A DNA stretch of 64,000 nucleotides from Fibrella rubiginis (GTDB taxonomy: Bacteria > Bacteroidota > Bacteroidia > Cytophagales > Spirosomataceae). The stretch spans positions 62,001 through 126,000 of the forward strand of contig NZ_JAFMYV010000004.1 of NCBI RefSeq assembly GCF_017353185.1. The letters are read 5' to 3'. Positions 52,705-60,923 of the stretch are shown one piece after another. Both the position numbers and the translations under genes were made by a program. The notes below the pieces were generated by a model. The model did no database searches. It saw nothing but the letters and a program-made list of their open reading frames with translations, and was not told the DNA's origin. Position 1 is the stretch's first letter, and every line of letters begins with the position of its first letter.

Positions 52705-52764
52705 CGAATAGTACGTCAGATTAAATTTCGCTTAAATTCCAACCTGTCGTAACTTGCACCACTT

Positions 52765-53763
52765 ATGGTACAAACGTCAAACTCAACAACCAACCCTACC
52801 CCATTTCAACGCCTGCTGCGGCTATTAAACACTGAGCGGCGCGACATTGGGTACGTCTATCTCTATGCTGTAGTAGCGGGGCTGATTGGCTTGTCGCTGC
52901 CTCTCGGAATTCAGGCGGTATTTAATCTGGTGTCGGGAGGCATGGTGTTTAGCTCGGTATATGTGCTCATCGGGCTGGTCATTGTGGGGGTCATTATTAG
53001 CGGGTTTATTCTGATCGGGCAGCAGGTACTGGTGGAAGTGCTACAGCAACGGCTGTTTGTGAAGGCTGCCTTCGAGTTCACCTATCGCCTGCCGCGTATT
53101 GAACCTGATTCCCTGAACGGTCAATATCCACCCGAGTTAATGAATCGCTTTTTCGATGTGCTCACCATTCAGAAGGGACTGCCCAAATTGCTTATCGACC
53201 TCACGGCGGCGGTCGTGCAGATTGGCTTCGGCATTATTCTGCTCTCGTTCTACCATCCCGTATTCATCGTGTTCGGCATTCTGACGGTGACAGCAGTCGT
53301 TTTAATTGTCTGGGTAAACGGACCTAAAGCACTGACAACCAGCCTCAACGAATCGAAATACAAATACAAATTAGTGGCCTGGCTGGAGGCAATGGCCGGT
53401 AATCTGCCATCGTTGCGGCAGGCAGACGATGCAACAGGCTACATGAACCAGACCGACGAGTTGGTAGCGCAGTATATCAACTACCGCAATCAGCATTTTT
53501 CGGTACTAAAACGCTTCTATTTCAGTGCGGTAGCGTTCAAAACGCTTGTGACGGGGGGCTTACTCGTCCTGGGTACCACCCTGGTTGTAGGTCGCGAAAT
53601 GACGCTGGGTCAGTTCGTGGCTGCCGAACTAGTCATTGTACTCATTACCAGTTCCGTCGACAAGCTCATTATGGGCATCGATGTGGTCTACGACCTGATG
53701 ACCGCCGTTGAAAAACTAGCCAACGTAACGGACTTGGACTTAGTGGAAAGTGATAAACGGTGA
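52765..53763 (+). CDS. ABC exporter transmembrane half without an ATPase domain
   Basis: The 332-residue protein matches the membrane domain of type I secretion/HlyB-like exporters: about six helices, with YLYAVVAGLIGLSLPLGIQA, FILIGQQVLVEVLQQRLFVK, NESKYKYKLVAWLEAMAGNL and VVYDLMTAVEKLANVTDLDL. In full-length relatives an ATP-binding domain of about 220 residues begins right after this point. Here the protein stops, with no Walker A, signature or Walker B motif in this gene or downstream. The last five codons (ESDKR) and the stop lie in a palindromic repeat. It precedes HlyD- and TolC-type genes. Confidence 0.82.
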   Translation: MVQTSNSTTNPTPFQRLLRLLNTERRDIGYVYLYAVVAGLIGLSLPLGIQAVFNLVSGGMVFSSVYVLIGLVIVGVIISGFILIGQQVLVEVLQQRLFVKAAFEFTYRLPRIEPDSLNGQYPPELMNRFFDVLTIQKGLPKLLIDLTAAVVQIGFGIILLSFYHPVFIVFGILTVTAVVLIVWVNGPKALTTSLNESKYKYKLVAWLEAMAGNLPSLRQADDATGYMNQTDELVAQYINYRNQHFSVLKRFYFSAVAFKTLVTGGLLVLGTTLVVGREMTLGQFVAAELVIVLITSSVDKLIMGIDVVYDLMTAVEKLANVTDLDLVESDKR

Positions 53764-53822
53764 GTGATGAATGCCTCAACAGCTTTTTGCACTCACCGTT
53801 CATCACTTACCACTCATCACTA
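53748..53822. repeat. Imperfect palindrome at the end of the ABC half gene
   Basis: AAGTGATAAACGGTGAGTGATG text mirrors CACTCACCGTTCATCACTTA and CACTCATCACT. It overlaps the last codons of the ABC half and fills the 66-bp spacer to the hlyD-like gene. Confidence 0.75.
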
Positions 53823-53829
53823 AATTCCC

Positions 53830-55188
53830 ATGCTCAACATATCAAACACGCGCGTTGACGATGCCATTTTACGGCACTTTCCGCTAAAGACACTCCGGGC
53901 GTTGCCTGATTTGCAGGCGGGGCGGACAATGGGACGGTGGATGCTGCTGATCCTGTTTATTGGGCTGGCCACGCTCTTTTTACCCTGGCAACAGAACATC
54001 AATGGTGAAGGAGAAGTAACAGCCCTGACGCCACAGGATCGCCCACAGACAGTGCAGAATGCCATTGCCGGGCGTATTGAGCGCTGGGCCGTGCGCGACG
54101 GGCAGTTCGTGCGGCGGGGCGACACGCTGGTGGTGATTTCGGAAGTGAAAGACGACTATTTCGATCCTAACCTAACCACCCGGTTGGGTGAACAGCTCGA
54201 CGCCAAAAAAGGCAGTCAGGATGCCACTGTAACCAAGATTTCGGCCCTCGACAATCAGATTGCGGCGCTGCAGGCGGGGCTGGTGGTGAAACTGGAATCA
54301 GCACGGAACAAGGTGAAACAAAGCCGATTTAAAGTCGTCAGCGACAGTACCGATCTGATTGCCCAACGCACCAACTACCGCATTGCCAGCGACCGCCTGG
54401 CGCGGTCGGAGAAGATGCACGCCGACGGGCTTATTTCGCTGACTGATCTGGAAAGCAGGCGATTGAAGCTACAGGAAGACTACGCCAAGCTGGTGGGTCA
54501 GGAAGCTAAACTGAACGTATCGCGGCAGGAATTGGCCAATGCCCAACTCGATCTGGCCAATATTGGGGCTGATTACCGCGAAAAAATTGCCAAAGCACAG
54601 TCCGACCGGAGTTCGGCGGTATCGTACCGGGCTGAGGCCGACGGCGAGATTTCGAAGATCAACAACAAGATCAGCAGCGTGGTGGTGCGGCAGGGACTGT
54701 ACGTCATTCGCGCCCCGCAGGACGGCTACATCGTGCGGTCGTTCAAGGCGGGCATCGGCGAAAACATCAAGGAAGGCGAATCCATTGTAACGCTGCAACC
54801 GGCTAACCCGCTCATTGGGGTTGAGTTGTTTGTGCGCCCCAACGACGTGCCCCTGATTCAGCGCGGGCGCACCGTGCGGCTGGAGTTCGACGGCTGGCCC
54901 GCCATGCAGTTTTCGGGCTGGCCGAGCGTGGCCGTGGGTACGTTTGCGGGCGAGGTGGCCGTGATTGATGCCGTGAGCAGTGCCAATGGCAAATACCGGT
55001 TGCTGGTACGGCCAAAAACGGGTAAGCACGACCCAAACTGGCCCGCCCAGCTCCGCGTAGGGTCGGGTGTGTATGGCTGGGTTATGCTCGACGATGTGCC
55101 AATCTGGTACGAAATCTGGCGGCAATTAAACGGCTTTCCGCCTAGCCTGAAGGCTGAGCCAAACAGTGAAAAAGGAGTGAAAAAATGA
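53830..55188 (+). CDS. HlyD-family membrane fusion protein
   Basis: The 452-residue protein has one membrane helix near residues 35-55 (GRWMLLILFIGLATLFLPWQ). A biotinyl-lipoyl-like half follows (IAGRIERWAVRDGQFVRRGD), then a long coiled-coil hairpin (about 110-280) and the second lipoyl half (GLYVIRAPQDGYIVRSFKAG), ending with a beta-barrel domain. It spans the periplasm to join an inner-membrane exporter to TolC. Its stop overlaps the tolC-like start (ATGA). The coiled-coil length suits type I secretion adaptors. Confidence 0.92.
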   Translation: MLNISNTRVDDAILRHFPLKTLRALPDLQAGRTMGRWMLLILFIGLATLFLPWQQNINGEGEVTALTPQDRPQTVQNAIAGRIERWAVRDGQFVRRGDTLVVISEVKDDYFDPNLTTRLGEQLDAKKGSQDATVTKISALDNQIAALQAGLVVKLESARNKVKQSRFKVVSDSTDLIAQRTNYRIASDRLARSEKMHADGLISLTDLESRRLKLQEDYAKLVGQEAKLNVSRQELANAQLDLANIGADYREKIAKAQSDRSSAVSYRAEADGEISKINNKISSVVVRQGLYVIRAPQDGYIVRSFKAGIGENIKEGESIVTLQPANPLIGVELFVRPNDVPLIQRGRTVRLEFDGWPAMQFSGWPSVAVGTFAGEVAVIDAVSSANGKYRLLVRPKTGKHDPNWPAQLRVGSGVYGWVMLDDVPIWYEIWRQLNGFPPSLKAEPNSEKGVKK

Positions 55189-56717
55189 GCGCATTTTTTT
55201 CAGCGGGCCGATGGATCGGGGGAATTGGCATTGGGCAGTCGTCCGGCGTCGTGGCGCGAGTGGCATGGCGCTGGCGGGCTTCGCGAAGCCACAAGCCAAA
55301 GCAGTACATCGCCCTGGTCGCCTTCATCTTATTATCAATCAGTTCACTAGCTCAGGACACTACCACGTTCACGGCGGCTGACTTTTTCGATGCGGTGCTT
55401 AAGTTTCACCCCATAGTGCGGCAGGCCAATCTATTTCCCGAACAGGCCCGTGCCGAAATTATGGAAGCGCGGGGGGCGTTCGACCCGAAACTTGGCTCCT
55501 ATTATGACCGGAAGGAATTTGGCTCGAAGCTCTATTACGACCGCTGGCAAACGGGGCTTTCGGTACCCATTCGGGCGGCGGGGGTGGATCTGAAAGTAGA
55601 ATACGACCGGGCCGTTGGGCAGGCTATCAACCCCGAAATCAGTACGCCACCAACGGGTCTGATGCTGGTGGGATTGAGCGTACCCGTCGGGCAAACGTTG
55701 CTCATCGACGGGCGGCGAACAGCCCTCCGGCAGGCACAGGCAGGTGTGGGGTTAGCCGAAGCTGACCAGCGAAAACAGATCAACAAAGCCCTTTATGATG
55801 CTGCCAAGGCCTATTGGGAGTGGTACCTGGCTTACCGCGCCTACGCCCTGGTCGACGAAGGGTTGAACCTTGCCAACGTGCGGTTTACGGGTACGCGCCA
55901 ACGCGCACTCATTGGTGAAGCCGCTACGATTGACACCACCGAGGCCCTGATTACGGTGCAGGATCGGCTGGTGCAACGGCAACAGGCCGAGGTCGATCTG
56001 CAAAACGCCCGGCTGCGGCTATCTGTGTTTTTGTGGGGGCCCAACAACCAGCCCATCGACTTGCCCGCCAACGTGATACCACAACAGCCCGAGACGACCG
56101 ATGTGGGCGAAACAACGGTACAGCGGCTGCTGAGCCAGGCACTCAAAGATCACCCTGAACTTGCCAAGATCGACGCCAAAACGACCCAGAATGAGTTGGA
56201 AGTGCGGTTTCGGCGGGCGCTGGTACAACCACAGATTGCCCTGAATGCCAGCCTGCTCAGCCAAACGCCCGACCTGGGACGGGGCTACGACTGGTCCAGC
56301 TATTATGCCTTTAGCCCCGGCAACCACAAGATTGGCTTAGACCTTGTCTTCCCTCTTTTCCTGCGAAAAGAGCGGGGTAAACTTCGGCAGGTACAGTTAA
56401 AAGGGCAGCAACTAACCCTGGACCGGCAACAAACCACGCGCGACATTCAGAACGACATCCTGACTGCGCGCAATGAACTGCTCACCCTGCAACAGCAAAT
56501 TCGGGTGCAGGAACAGACTGTAGCCAACCAGCGTCGACTGGTTCAGGCTGAGCAACAGCGGTTTACCCTGGGCGAAAGCTCGCTGTTTCTGGTTAACGCC
56601 CGCGAAAGCAAGCTCATCGACCTGGGCGTGAAGCTGGAGGAACTGCGCACCAAATACCAAAAAGCCATTGCCGGACTGTGGTATGCCGCGGGGACGTTAC
56701 CAGTGAATAATAGGTAG
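55185..56717 (+). CDS. TolC-family outer-membrane efflux protein
   Basis: The 510-residue protein (shown from the overlapping ATG) has the OEP pattern of two repeated helical segments, with EARGAFDPKLGSYYDRKEFG and LRQAQAGVGLAEADQRKQIN, and later RARLVQAEQ-type text (QRRLVQAEQQRFTLGESSLF). The signal segment (YIALVAFILLSISSLAQ) lies at residues 41-57, so the first 40 residues are odd; GTG codons at 55251 or 55260 could be the true start. It forms the outer-membrane channel of the export operon. Confidence 0.9.
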   Translation: MSAFFSAGRWIGGIGIGQSSGVVARVAWRWRASRSHKPKQYIALVAFILLSISSLAQDTTTFTAADFFDAVLKFHPIVRQANLFPEQARAEIMEARGAFDPKLGSYYDRKEFGSKLYYDRWQTGLSVPIRAAGVDLKVEYDRAVGQAINPEISTPPTGLMLVGLSVPVGQTLLIDGRRTALRQAQAGVGLAEADQRKQINKALYDAAKAYWEWYLAYRAYALVDEGLNLANVRFTGTRQRALIGEAATIDTTEALITVQDRLVQRQQAEVDLQNARLRLSVFLWGPNNQPIDLPANVIPQQPETTDVGETTVQRLLSQALKDHPELAKIDAKTTQNELEVRFRRALVQPQIALNASLLSQTPDLGRGYDWSSYYAFSPGNHKIGLDLVFPLFLRKERGKLRQVQLKGQQLTLDRQQTTRDIQNDILTARNELLTLQQQIRVQEQTVANQRRLVQAEQQRFTLGESSLFLVNARESKLIDLGVKLEELRTKYQKAIAGLWYAAGTLPVNNR

Positions 56718-56845
56718 CTACGTATCTGTACGTTAACTCAATAGTTGCGTACAAAAAGAGGAAGTTTACTACTTTTAATCTAAAGACCATCTTGACTATC
56801 AGATGGCTCCGGTAGACATAACCCTCTTTTCGGATGTATTCTGGC

Positions 56846-57892
56846 ATGATACGCATCCAAGACTCCCGCCTGCGTTGGTTTGGCCCTATTTGTTTGTTTC
56901 TGTTCGGGAATATCTTTTTTCGGCTCTCGTTCTGGCTAACCTCACCCCCACGGGCACTGGCTCACTCCGCGCTGGTTGGCCTTGGAGCAGGCATGCTGTT
57001 CTGGCAGTTGAACCGCTGGGTAGCCCGGCGAATTCAGCACCGCTTTCCGGGCCTGGAGCGTACTCAGCAACGGCTGCTCATGGTCCTTTTATTGGCTCCG
57101 TTGCTGGTGAACCTAGCCATCTTTTCTCGCTACACGCTGCATATACTGCTTGGGTCGCGCCCTACACTCTGGATGGGTCTGGTCGATTACGTTACCTCGT
57201 TTGGTATTCAACTCTTCTATTTCGTTGTCTATTTCAGTATCTATGAGGGCATCTATGTGCTTCAGCAATGGCGGCAGACGTACCTGGAAAAAGAAGTGCT
57301 CATTAAGCAACAATGGCAAACTCGCTTCAACTCATTGAAAAGTCAGGTAAACCCTCATTTTCTATTCAACTCGCTGAATTCTCTCTCCGCGTTGATCGAC
57401 GAGTCGCCGGTTCAAGCCAGTCAGTTTGTGGATGAATTATCGACTATGTACCGGTATTTGATCCAGGCCAACGATCAGGAACTGACCCAGTTGAGTACCG
57501 AGTTGACGTTTATCGAATCGTATGCGCATCTGCTACAAACACGCCATGGCGCGGGTGTAAGGGTGAGCATTACCGTACCCGACACCTATTTAAGCTATTC
57601 GCTGCCTCCGCTGACATTGCAACTGCTGGTTGAAAACGCGGTAAAGCATAACATTGTCCTAGCCGATCAGCCCCTTGTTATTGACATCAGTACCACCGAC
57701 GAAGGTCACTTACAAGTGCGTAACAATCTTCAACGCAAAACAGGGCAGGTTGCCAGCAATGGCGTGGGGCTAACCAATATTGTGGCAAAATACCAGATGC
57801 TTACCGGTACCAGTATTATTGTTCGGGAGGAAGATAACCACTTCACGGTGCTGTTGCCCCTGTTGAGTAATCCAGTGACGCAGTCTGTGTAA
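56846..57892 (+). CDS. LytS/YehU-type sensor histidine kinase
   Basis: From ATG 56846 the protein has 348 residues (a start four codons earlier is possible). Four hydrophobic segments lie in the first 150 residues. The His_kinase domain has the phospho-acceptor block SQVNPHFLFNSLNSLSALID (His in NPHFLF), and the ATPase part has LQLLVENAVKHNIVLADQPL and GVGLTNIVAKYQML. Kinases of this type normally pair with an adjacent LytTR response regulator. None is found here, so it is an orphan in this window. The signal sensed is unknown. Confidence 0.9.
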   Translation: MIRIQDSRLRWFGPICLFLFGNIFFRLSFWLTSPPRALAHSALVGLGAGMLFWQLNRWVARRIQHRFPGLERTQQRLLMVLLLAPLLVNLAIFSRYTLHILLGSRPTLWMGLVDYVTSFGIQLFYFVVYFSIYEGIYVLQQWRQTYLEKEVLIKQQWQTRFNSLKSQVNPHFLFNSLNSLSALIDESPVQASQFVDELSTMYRYLIQANDQELTQLSTELTFIESYAHLLQTRHGAGVRVSITVPDTYLSYSLPPLTLQLLVENAVKHNIVLADQPLVIDISTTDEGHLQVRNNLQRKTGQVASNGVGLTNIVAKYQMLTGTSIIVREEDNHFTVLLPLLSNPVTQSV

Positions 57893-57955
57893 AGGTCTTT
57901 TTCACCGCTTATTGTCTGAGGTAGTGTGGGATCCCGCTTTTTTGGCTAGAAAGAC

Positions 57956-57986
57956 TTGACAAGCAAAAAACAAATTTCTACTATTG
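57956..57986 (+). promoter_or_regulatory. Candidate promoter of the ABC/GntR operon
   Basis: A -33-like TTG (57956-57958) and TACTATTG (57979-57986, one mismatch to TAnnTTTG) are 20 bp apart, a normal spacing. The -7 element overlaps the palindrome starting at 57984. Confidence 0.5.
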
Positions 57987-58015
57987 TAGTGTATTAGAAA
58001 TCTAATACACTACAA
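57984..58015 (+). promoter_or_regulatory. Perfect 32-bp operator palindrome
   Basis: TTGTAGTGTATTAGA, two A bases, then TCTAATACACTACAA: two 15-bp arms pair without mismatch. It ends two bases before the ATG at 58018 and overlaps the promoter. It has no U-tract and so is not a terminator. The GntR protein encoded third in the operon is the likely ligand. Confidence 0.7.
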
Positions 58016-58017
58016 CA

Positions 58018-58866
58018 ATGATAAACCTAGACAATGTCACGTTCCGGTACGGGCGAAAGCAGCCGGTTTTGCAGGAGCTGAGCATTCAGCTTAAACCAGG
58101 TCATATCTACGGACTTCTTGGCTCGAACGGGGCGGGGAAGTCGAGTCTGATGCGCCTGATGGCGGGCCTCCTCTACCCCACCGATGGGCACATCCGGGTA
58201 AATGGACGCGAACCCCGTCGTCGCGAACCGGCTTTTCTGGAAGACCTGTTCTTCCTGCCCGAAGACATCGACCTACCCGCCATTACCTTTGCGCGGTACG
58301 TGGCCACGATGCGTGCATTTTACCCCCGCTTCAACGACGAGCAGTTCCGCGCTTACCTGCGGGCGTTTCAGTTACCCAGCACGATTGGCTGGCTGGACGA
58401 GCTATCATTAGGGCAACGCAAGAAGTTCATCATCAGCTTTGGGCTAGCCACCAACACAAGTGTGCTGCTTATGGACGAACCCACCAACGGCCTCGACATT
58501 CCATCAAAAGCGCAGTTTCGGAAGGTAGTGTCGGCGGCCCTTTTGCCCGACCGGCTCGTGGTCATCTCCACCCATCAGGTACGCGACCTCGACGCGCTGA
58601 TCGACGCTGTGGTACTGCTCAACGACCACGAGTTGCTGCTCAACGCGCCACTGGAACAGGTAAGCCAACGCCTCCGCTTCGAGATCTCAGGCCGCGACCT
58701 CCCCGCCGACGTGCTCTATGCCGAGCCCAGCCTGCGCGGCCACGCCATCGTACGCGAAAACGTCGATGCCGCCGACGACACACCCATTGATCTAGAGCGG
58801 CTATTTAACGCCGCCATCAGCAGTCCGCAACGCATGAAAACCCTTTTTCCGGCCCAAAAACGATGA
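58018..58866 (+). CDS. ABC transporter ATP-binding protein (YtrB-like)
   Basis: The 282-residue ATPase has Walker A GSNGAGKS (35-42), the signature LSLGQ (129-133), Walker B VLLMDEP (149-155) and the switch His in VVISTHQVRDLD. The Q-loop position reads FLPED instead of the usual Gln form. The C-terminal 80 residues resemble those in YtrB/CcmA-type proteins. Its stop overlaps the permease start (ATGA). Together they form a small exporter or membrane-stress transporter under GntR control. Confidence 0.92.
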   Translation: MINLDNVTFRYGRKQPVLQELSIQLKPGHIYGLLGSNGAGKSSLMRLMAGLLYPTDGHIRVNGREPRRREPAFLEDLFFLPEDIDLPAITFARYVATMRAFYPRFNDEQFRAYLRAFQLPSTIGWLDELSLGQRKKFIISFGLATNTSVLLMDEPTNGLDIPSKAQFRKVVSAALLPDRLVVISTHQVRDLDALIDAVVLLNDHELLLNAPLEQVSQRLRFEISGRDLPADVLYAEPSLRGHAIVRENVDAADDTPIDLERLFNAAISSPQRMKTLFPAQKR

Positions 58867-59663
58867 ACCAGACTTTTTCTCTGACCCGCCTTGCCCGCCT
58901 CAACAGCTGGTTTTGGGCTATAAAAGGCCGCACGTATCTGGTGGCCGCCGGGGGCATTCTGATCCTGATCTGCTGTATGCTTTCCGGAGTTTTGTTCTAC
59001 GGAAAAGACGTTAACCTGGACATTCAACGCAACAACGTGGTCTGGTTTAATTTTCTGGCGGTAGCCGTCGTTGCCATCATTAGCAGCGACGTGTTCAGCC
59101 CGGTGTTCCGGCAGGAGTCGGCCATTTCGTACCTGATGATACCGGCTTCGCGCACTGAGAAATATACACTCGGCGTTGGCTATTGTCTGCTGGCATTGCT
59201 GCTCCTTACGGTTGGCTACTTCAGCTACGAGGCTATTGTATTCAGCATCGCCAATAAACGATTACCCGCCAACACAACCAACCGCTATATATCCTCAATT
59301 CGCTACGCAGCTACCCGAACAGATTTTAGCCTGCTTTTGGCGATGGCCTACGCATTTCTGCTGGCAATGGCCATTGGCTTGTTAGGAAGCTTCTATTTCC
59401 GGCGGGGAGTGCTGGCCCGAAACATCGGCGTGGCGCTGGGTGTCCTGCTAGGCATCAGCTTCCTGAACTACGGTATTATCAAGCTGTTTTTCATGGATGT
59501 AGACCTGAGCGCTCCCGTACTATTTCTGCCCGCTAGTGTGTCGTGGAGTAGCGGATCGGTACAATTAACCACACCTCAATGGCTGTTCTACGGTGCTTAT
59601 GGCCTGATCCTGATTGCACTTTGGCTTATCGGCCGCATCCGGTTTAATGAACTCGAACGGTAA
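58863..59663 (+). CDS. ABC transporter permease (ABC-2-like)
   Basis: The 266-residue inner-membrane protein has about six hydrophobic segments, such as YLVAAGGILILICCMLSGVL, FNFLAVAVVAIISSDVFSPV and AMAYAFLLAMAIGLLGSFYF. The phrase SYLMIPASRTEKY between segments is typical of permeases paired with YtrB-like ATPases in Bacteroidota. It has no recognisable substrate motif. It overlaps the ATPase gene and lies 8 bp before gntR. Confidence 0.82.
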   Translation: MNQTFSLTRLARLNSWFWAIKGRTYLVAAGGILILICCMLSGVLFYGKDVNLDIQRNNVVWFNFLAVAVVAIISSDVFSPVFRQESAISYLMIPASRTEKYTLGVGYCLLALLLLTVGYFSYEAIVFSIANKRLPANTTNRYISSIRYAATRTDFSLLLAMAYAFLLAMAIGLLGSFYFRRGVLARNIGVALGVLLGISFLNYGIIKLFFMDVDLSAPVLFLPASVSWSSGSVQLTTPQWLFYGAYGLILIALWLIGRIRFNELER

Positions 59664-59671
59664 ACAACAGT

Positions 59672-60046
59672 ATGGAATTTAACGATAAACAACCTATCTA
59701 CCTGCAAATCGCCGACTATGTCTGCGAGCAGATTCTTCAGCAGGCCTGGCCCCCCGGCGAACGTATTCCGTCGGTGCGTGACCTTGGCTCGTCGCTGGAG
59801 GTAAACCCCAACACGGCCATGCGGGCCTTTGATTACCTGCAACAGCAGGGCATTTTATTTAACAAACGAGGTATGGGCTACTACGCCGCCGACGATGCCC
59901 CCGACCAGGTACGTGCCATGCGCCGCGCCCGCTTTCTGGATGTGGAACTGCCCGACGTGTTCCGCACCATGACCCTGCTGGGCATCACTATCGCTGACAT
60001 CGAAACCCGCTTTACTGCTTTCACCCAAGCCACTTCCGCCGCATGA
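59672..60046 (+). CDS. GntR-family regulator, YtrA type
   Basis: The 124-residue protein has an N-terminal winged helix: QPIYLQIADYVCEQILQQAW, GERIPSVRDLGSSLEVNPNT and AMRAFDYLQQQGILFNKRGM. The short C-terminus (about 75-124) is characteristic of the YtrA subfamily, which lacks a large effector domain and usually represses its own ABC operon. The perfect palindrome at 57984-58015 is a likely binding site. The stop overlaps the next start by 4 bp (ATGA). Confidence 0.92.
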   Translation: MEFNDKQPIYLQIADYVCEQILQQAWPPGERIPSVRDLGSSLEVNPNTAMRAFDYLQQQGILFNKRGMGYYAADDAPDQVRAMRRARFLDVELPDVFRTMTLLGITIADIETRFTAFTQATSAA

Positions 60047-60756
60047 AACTCAGCCTGAAACTCCTCATCGCGCTAACCCTAACGCTCATCGTGGGCATGT
60101 TTGGCGCGGCCATCTCCATGCGCCGCCAATATGATTTGCTTGATAAATCAGACCCGTATGCCCGCTGGCAAAAAAAGTCATTGCCTGCTTTTTCGGTGGT
60201 AGAGATCACCGGACCGTCCTCGGCTATGGTACAAATTGAACCGGGCAAAACGAGCCGCCTACTGATCGATTCATCCCTGAATCATTCAGGTAAAGATGGG
60301 TACACGTACCGAGTGCAACATGACACATTATTCATGCATATGACACCCGTAACAGACTGGAATTTCCGGCCCGAGGACGATGATGATAACTGGCATGGGG
60401 TGCAGTATGTGGTGCAAGTACCTTCGCTAAAAGCTCTTTTGACGGTTAACGCATATTGTCAACTGTGTGATGTCATCACCCCTACACTTACGCTGCAACA
60501 AAGAGGCATAGGCGGGCGGTTAACCCTAAATCATGTGCAGACAAAATATCTAACTGCTTCGCTATCAGGCCGCAATCAGCTTACCTTTCAGGAATTTAAC
60601 AACCAAATTGCTCAAGCCAATATCACCGTTCGCGACAGCGCTCGTCTGCATCAATACAGCAATTTTAGCAACGGTCTTACCTTGCAAGCTGACTCAACAG
60701 CCCAACTTCGGTTGACGGGCAAGGCGTTACGGCAGGCGAAGGGAGGGGTTAAGTGA
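60043..60756 (+). CDS. Membrane-anchored beta-rich protein, possible GIN/DUF2807 domain
   Basis: The 237-residue protein has one N-terminal membrane segment (LLIALTLTLIVGMFGAAISM) followed by a repetitive beta-strand domain: PAFSVVEITGPSSAMVQIEP, then VQYVVQVPSLKALLTVNAYC and short strands with LTASLSGRNQLTFQEFNN. This is the style of GIN (DUF2807) beta-helix proteins, but the match is loose. It is translationally coupled to gntR and probably faces the periplasm. It may be the cargo or a sensor for the ABC pair. Confidence 0.6.
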   Translation: MKLSLKLLIALTLTLIVGMFGAAISMRRQYDLLDKSDPYARWQKKSLPAFSVVEITGPSSAMVQIEPGKTSRLLIDSSLNHSGKDGYTYRVQHDTLFMHMTPVTDWNFRPEDDDDNWHGVQYVVQVPSLKALLTVNAYCQLCDVITPTLTLQQRGIGGRLTLNHVQTKYLTASLSGRNQLTFQEFNNQIAQANITVRDSARLHQYSNFSNGLTLQADSTAQLRLTGKALRQAKGGVK

Positions 60757-60923
60757 AGAATGGCTTCGCGTAGTAGTGTGGCTTCGCGCTCGGTGCCCTT
60801 CGACAGGCTCAGGGTGACAGGGAAGTTGAGTGATTCCAAAGAGTTGAGTCAAGGTTGTTGTCACCCTGAGCGGAACGGTCCGCCGCTGCGGTCGAAGGGC
60901 ACCACGCGCGAAGCCATTCTTTT
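60754..60923. repeat. Palindromic element with a mini-palindrome inserted in the right arm
   Basis: Outer arms GTGAAGAATGGCTTCGCG and complement bracket the CTTCGACAGGCTCAGGGTGAC core. In the right arm the expected CTG is replaced by about 20 bp containing CGGTCCGCCGCTGCGG (60876-60891). The left arm is uninterrupted. Confidence 0.88.

Noticed and set aside
58018..58866. The YtrB-like ATPase as missing ATPase of the NBD-less exporter
   Set aside because: It is coupled to its own permease and GntR regulator and belongs to a different ABC subfamily.
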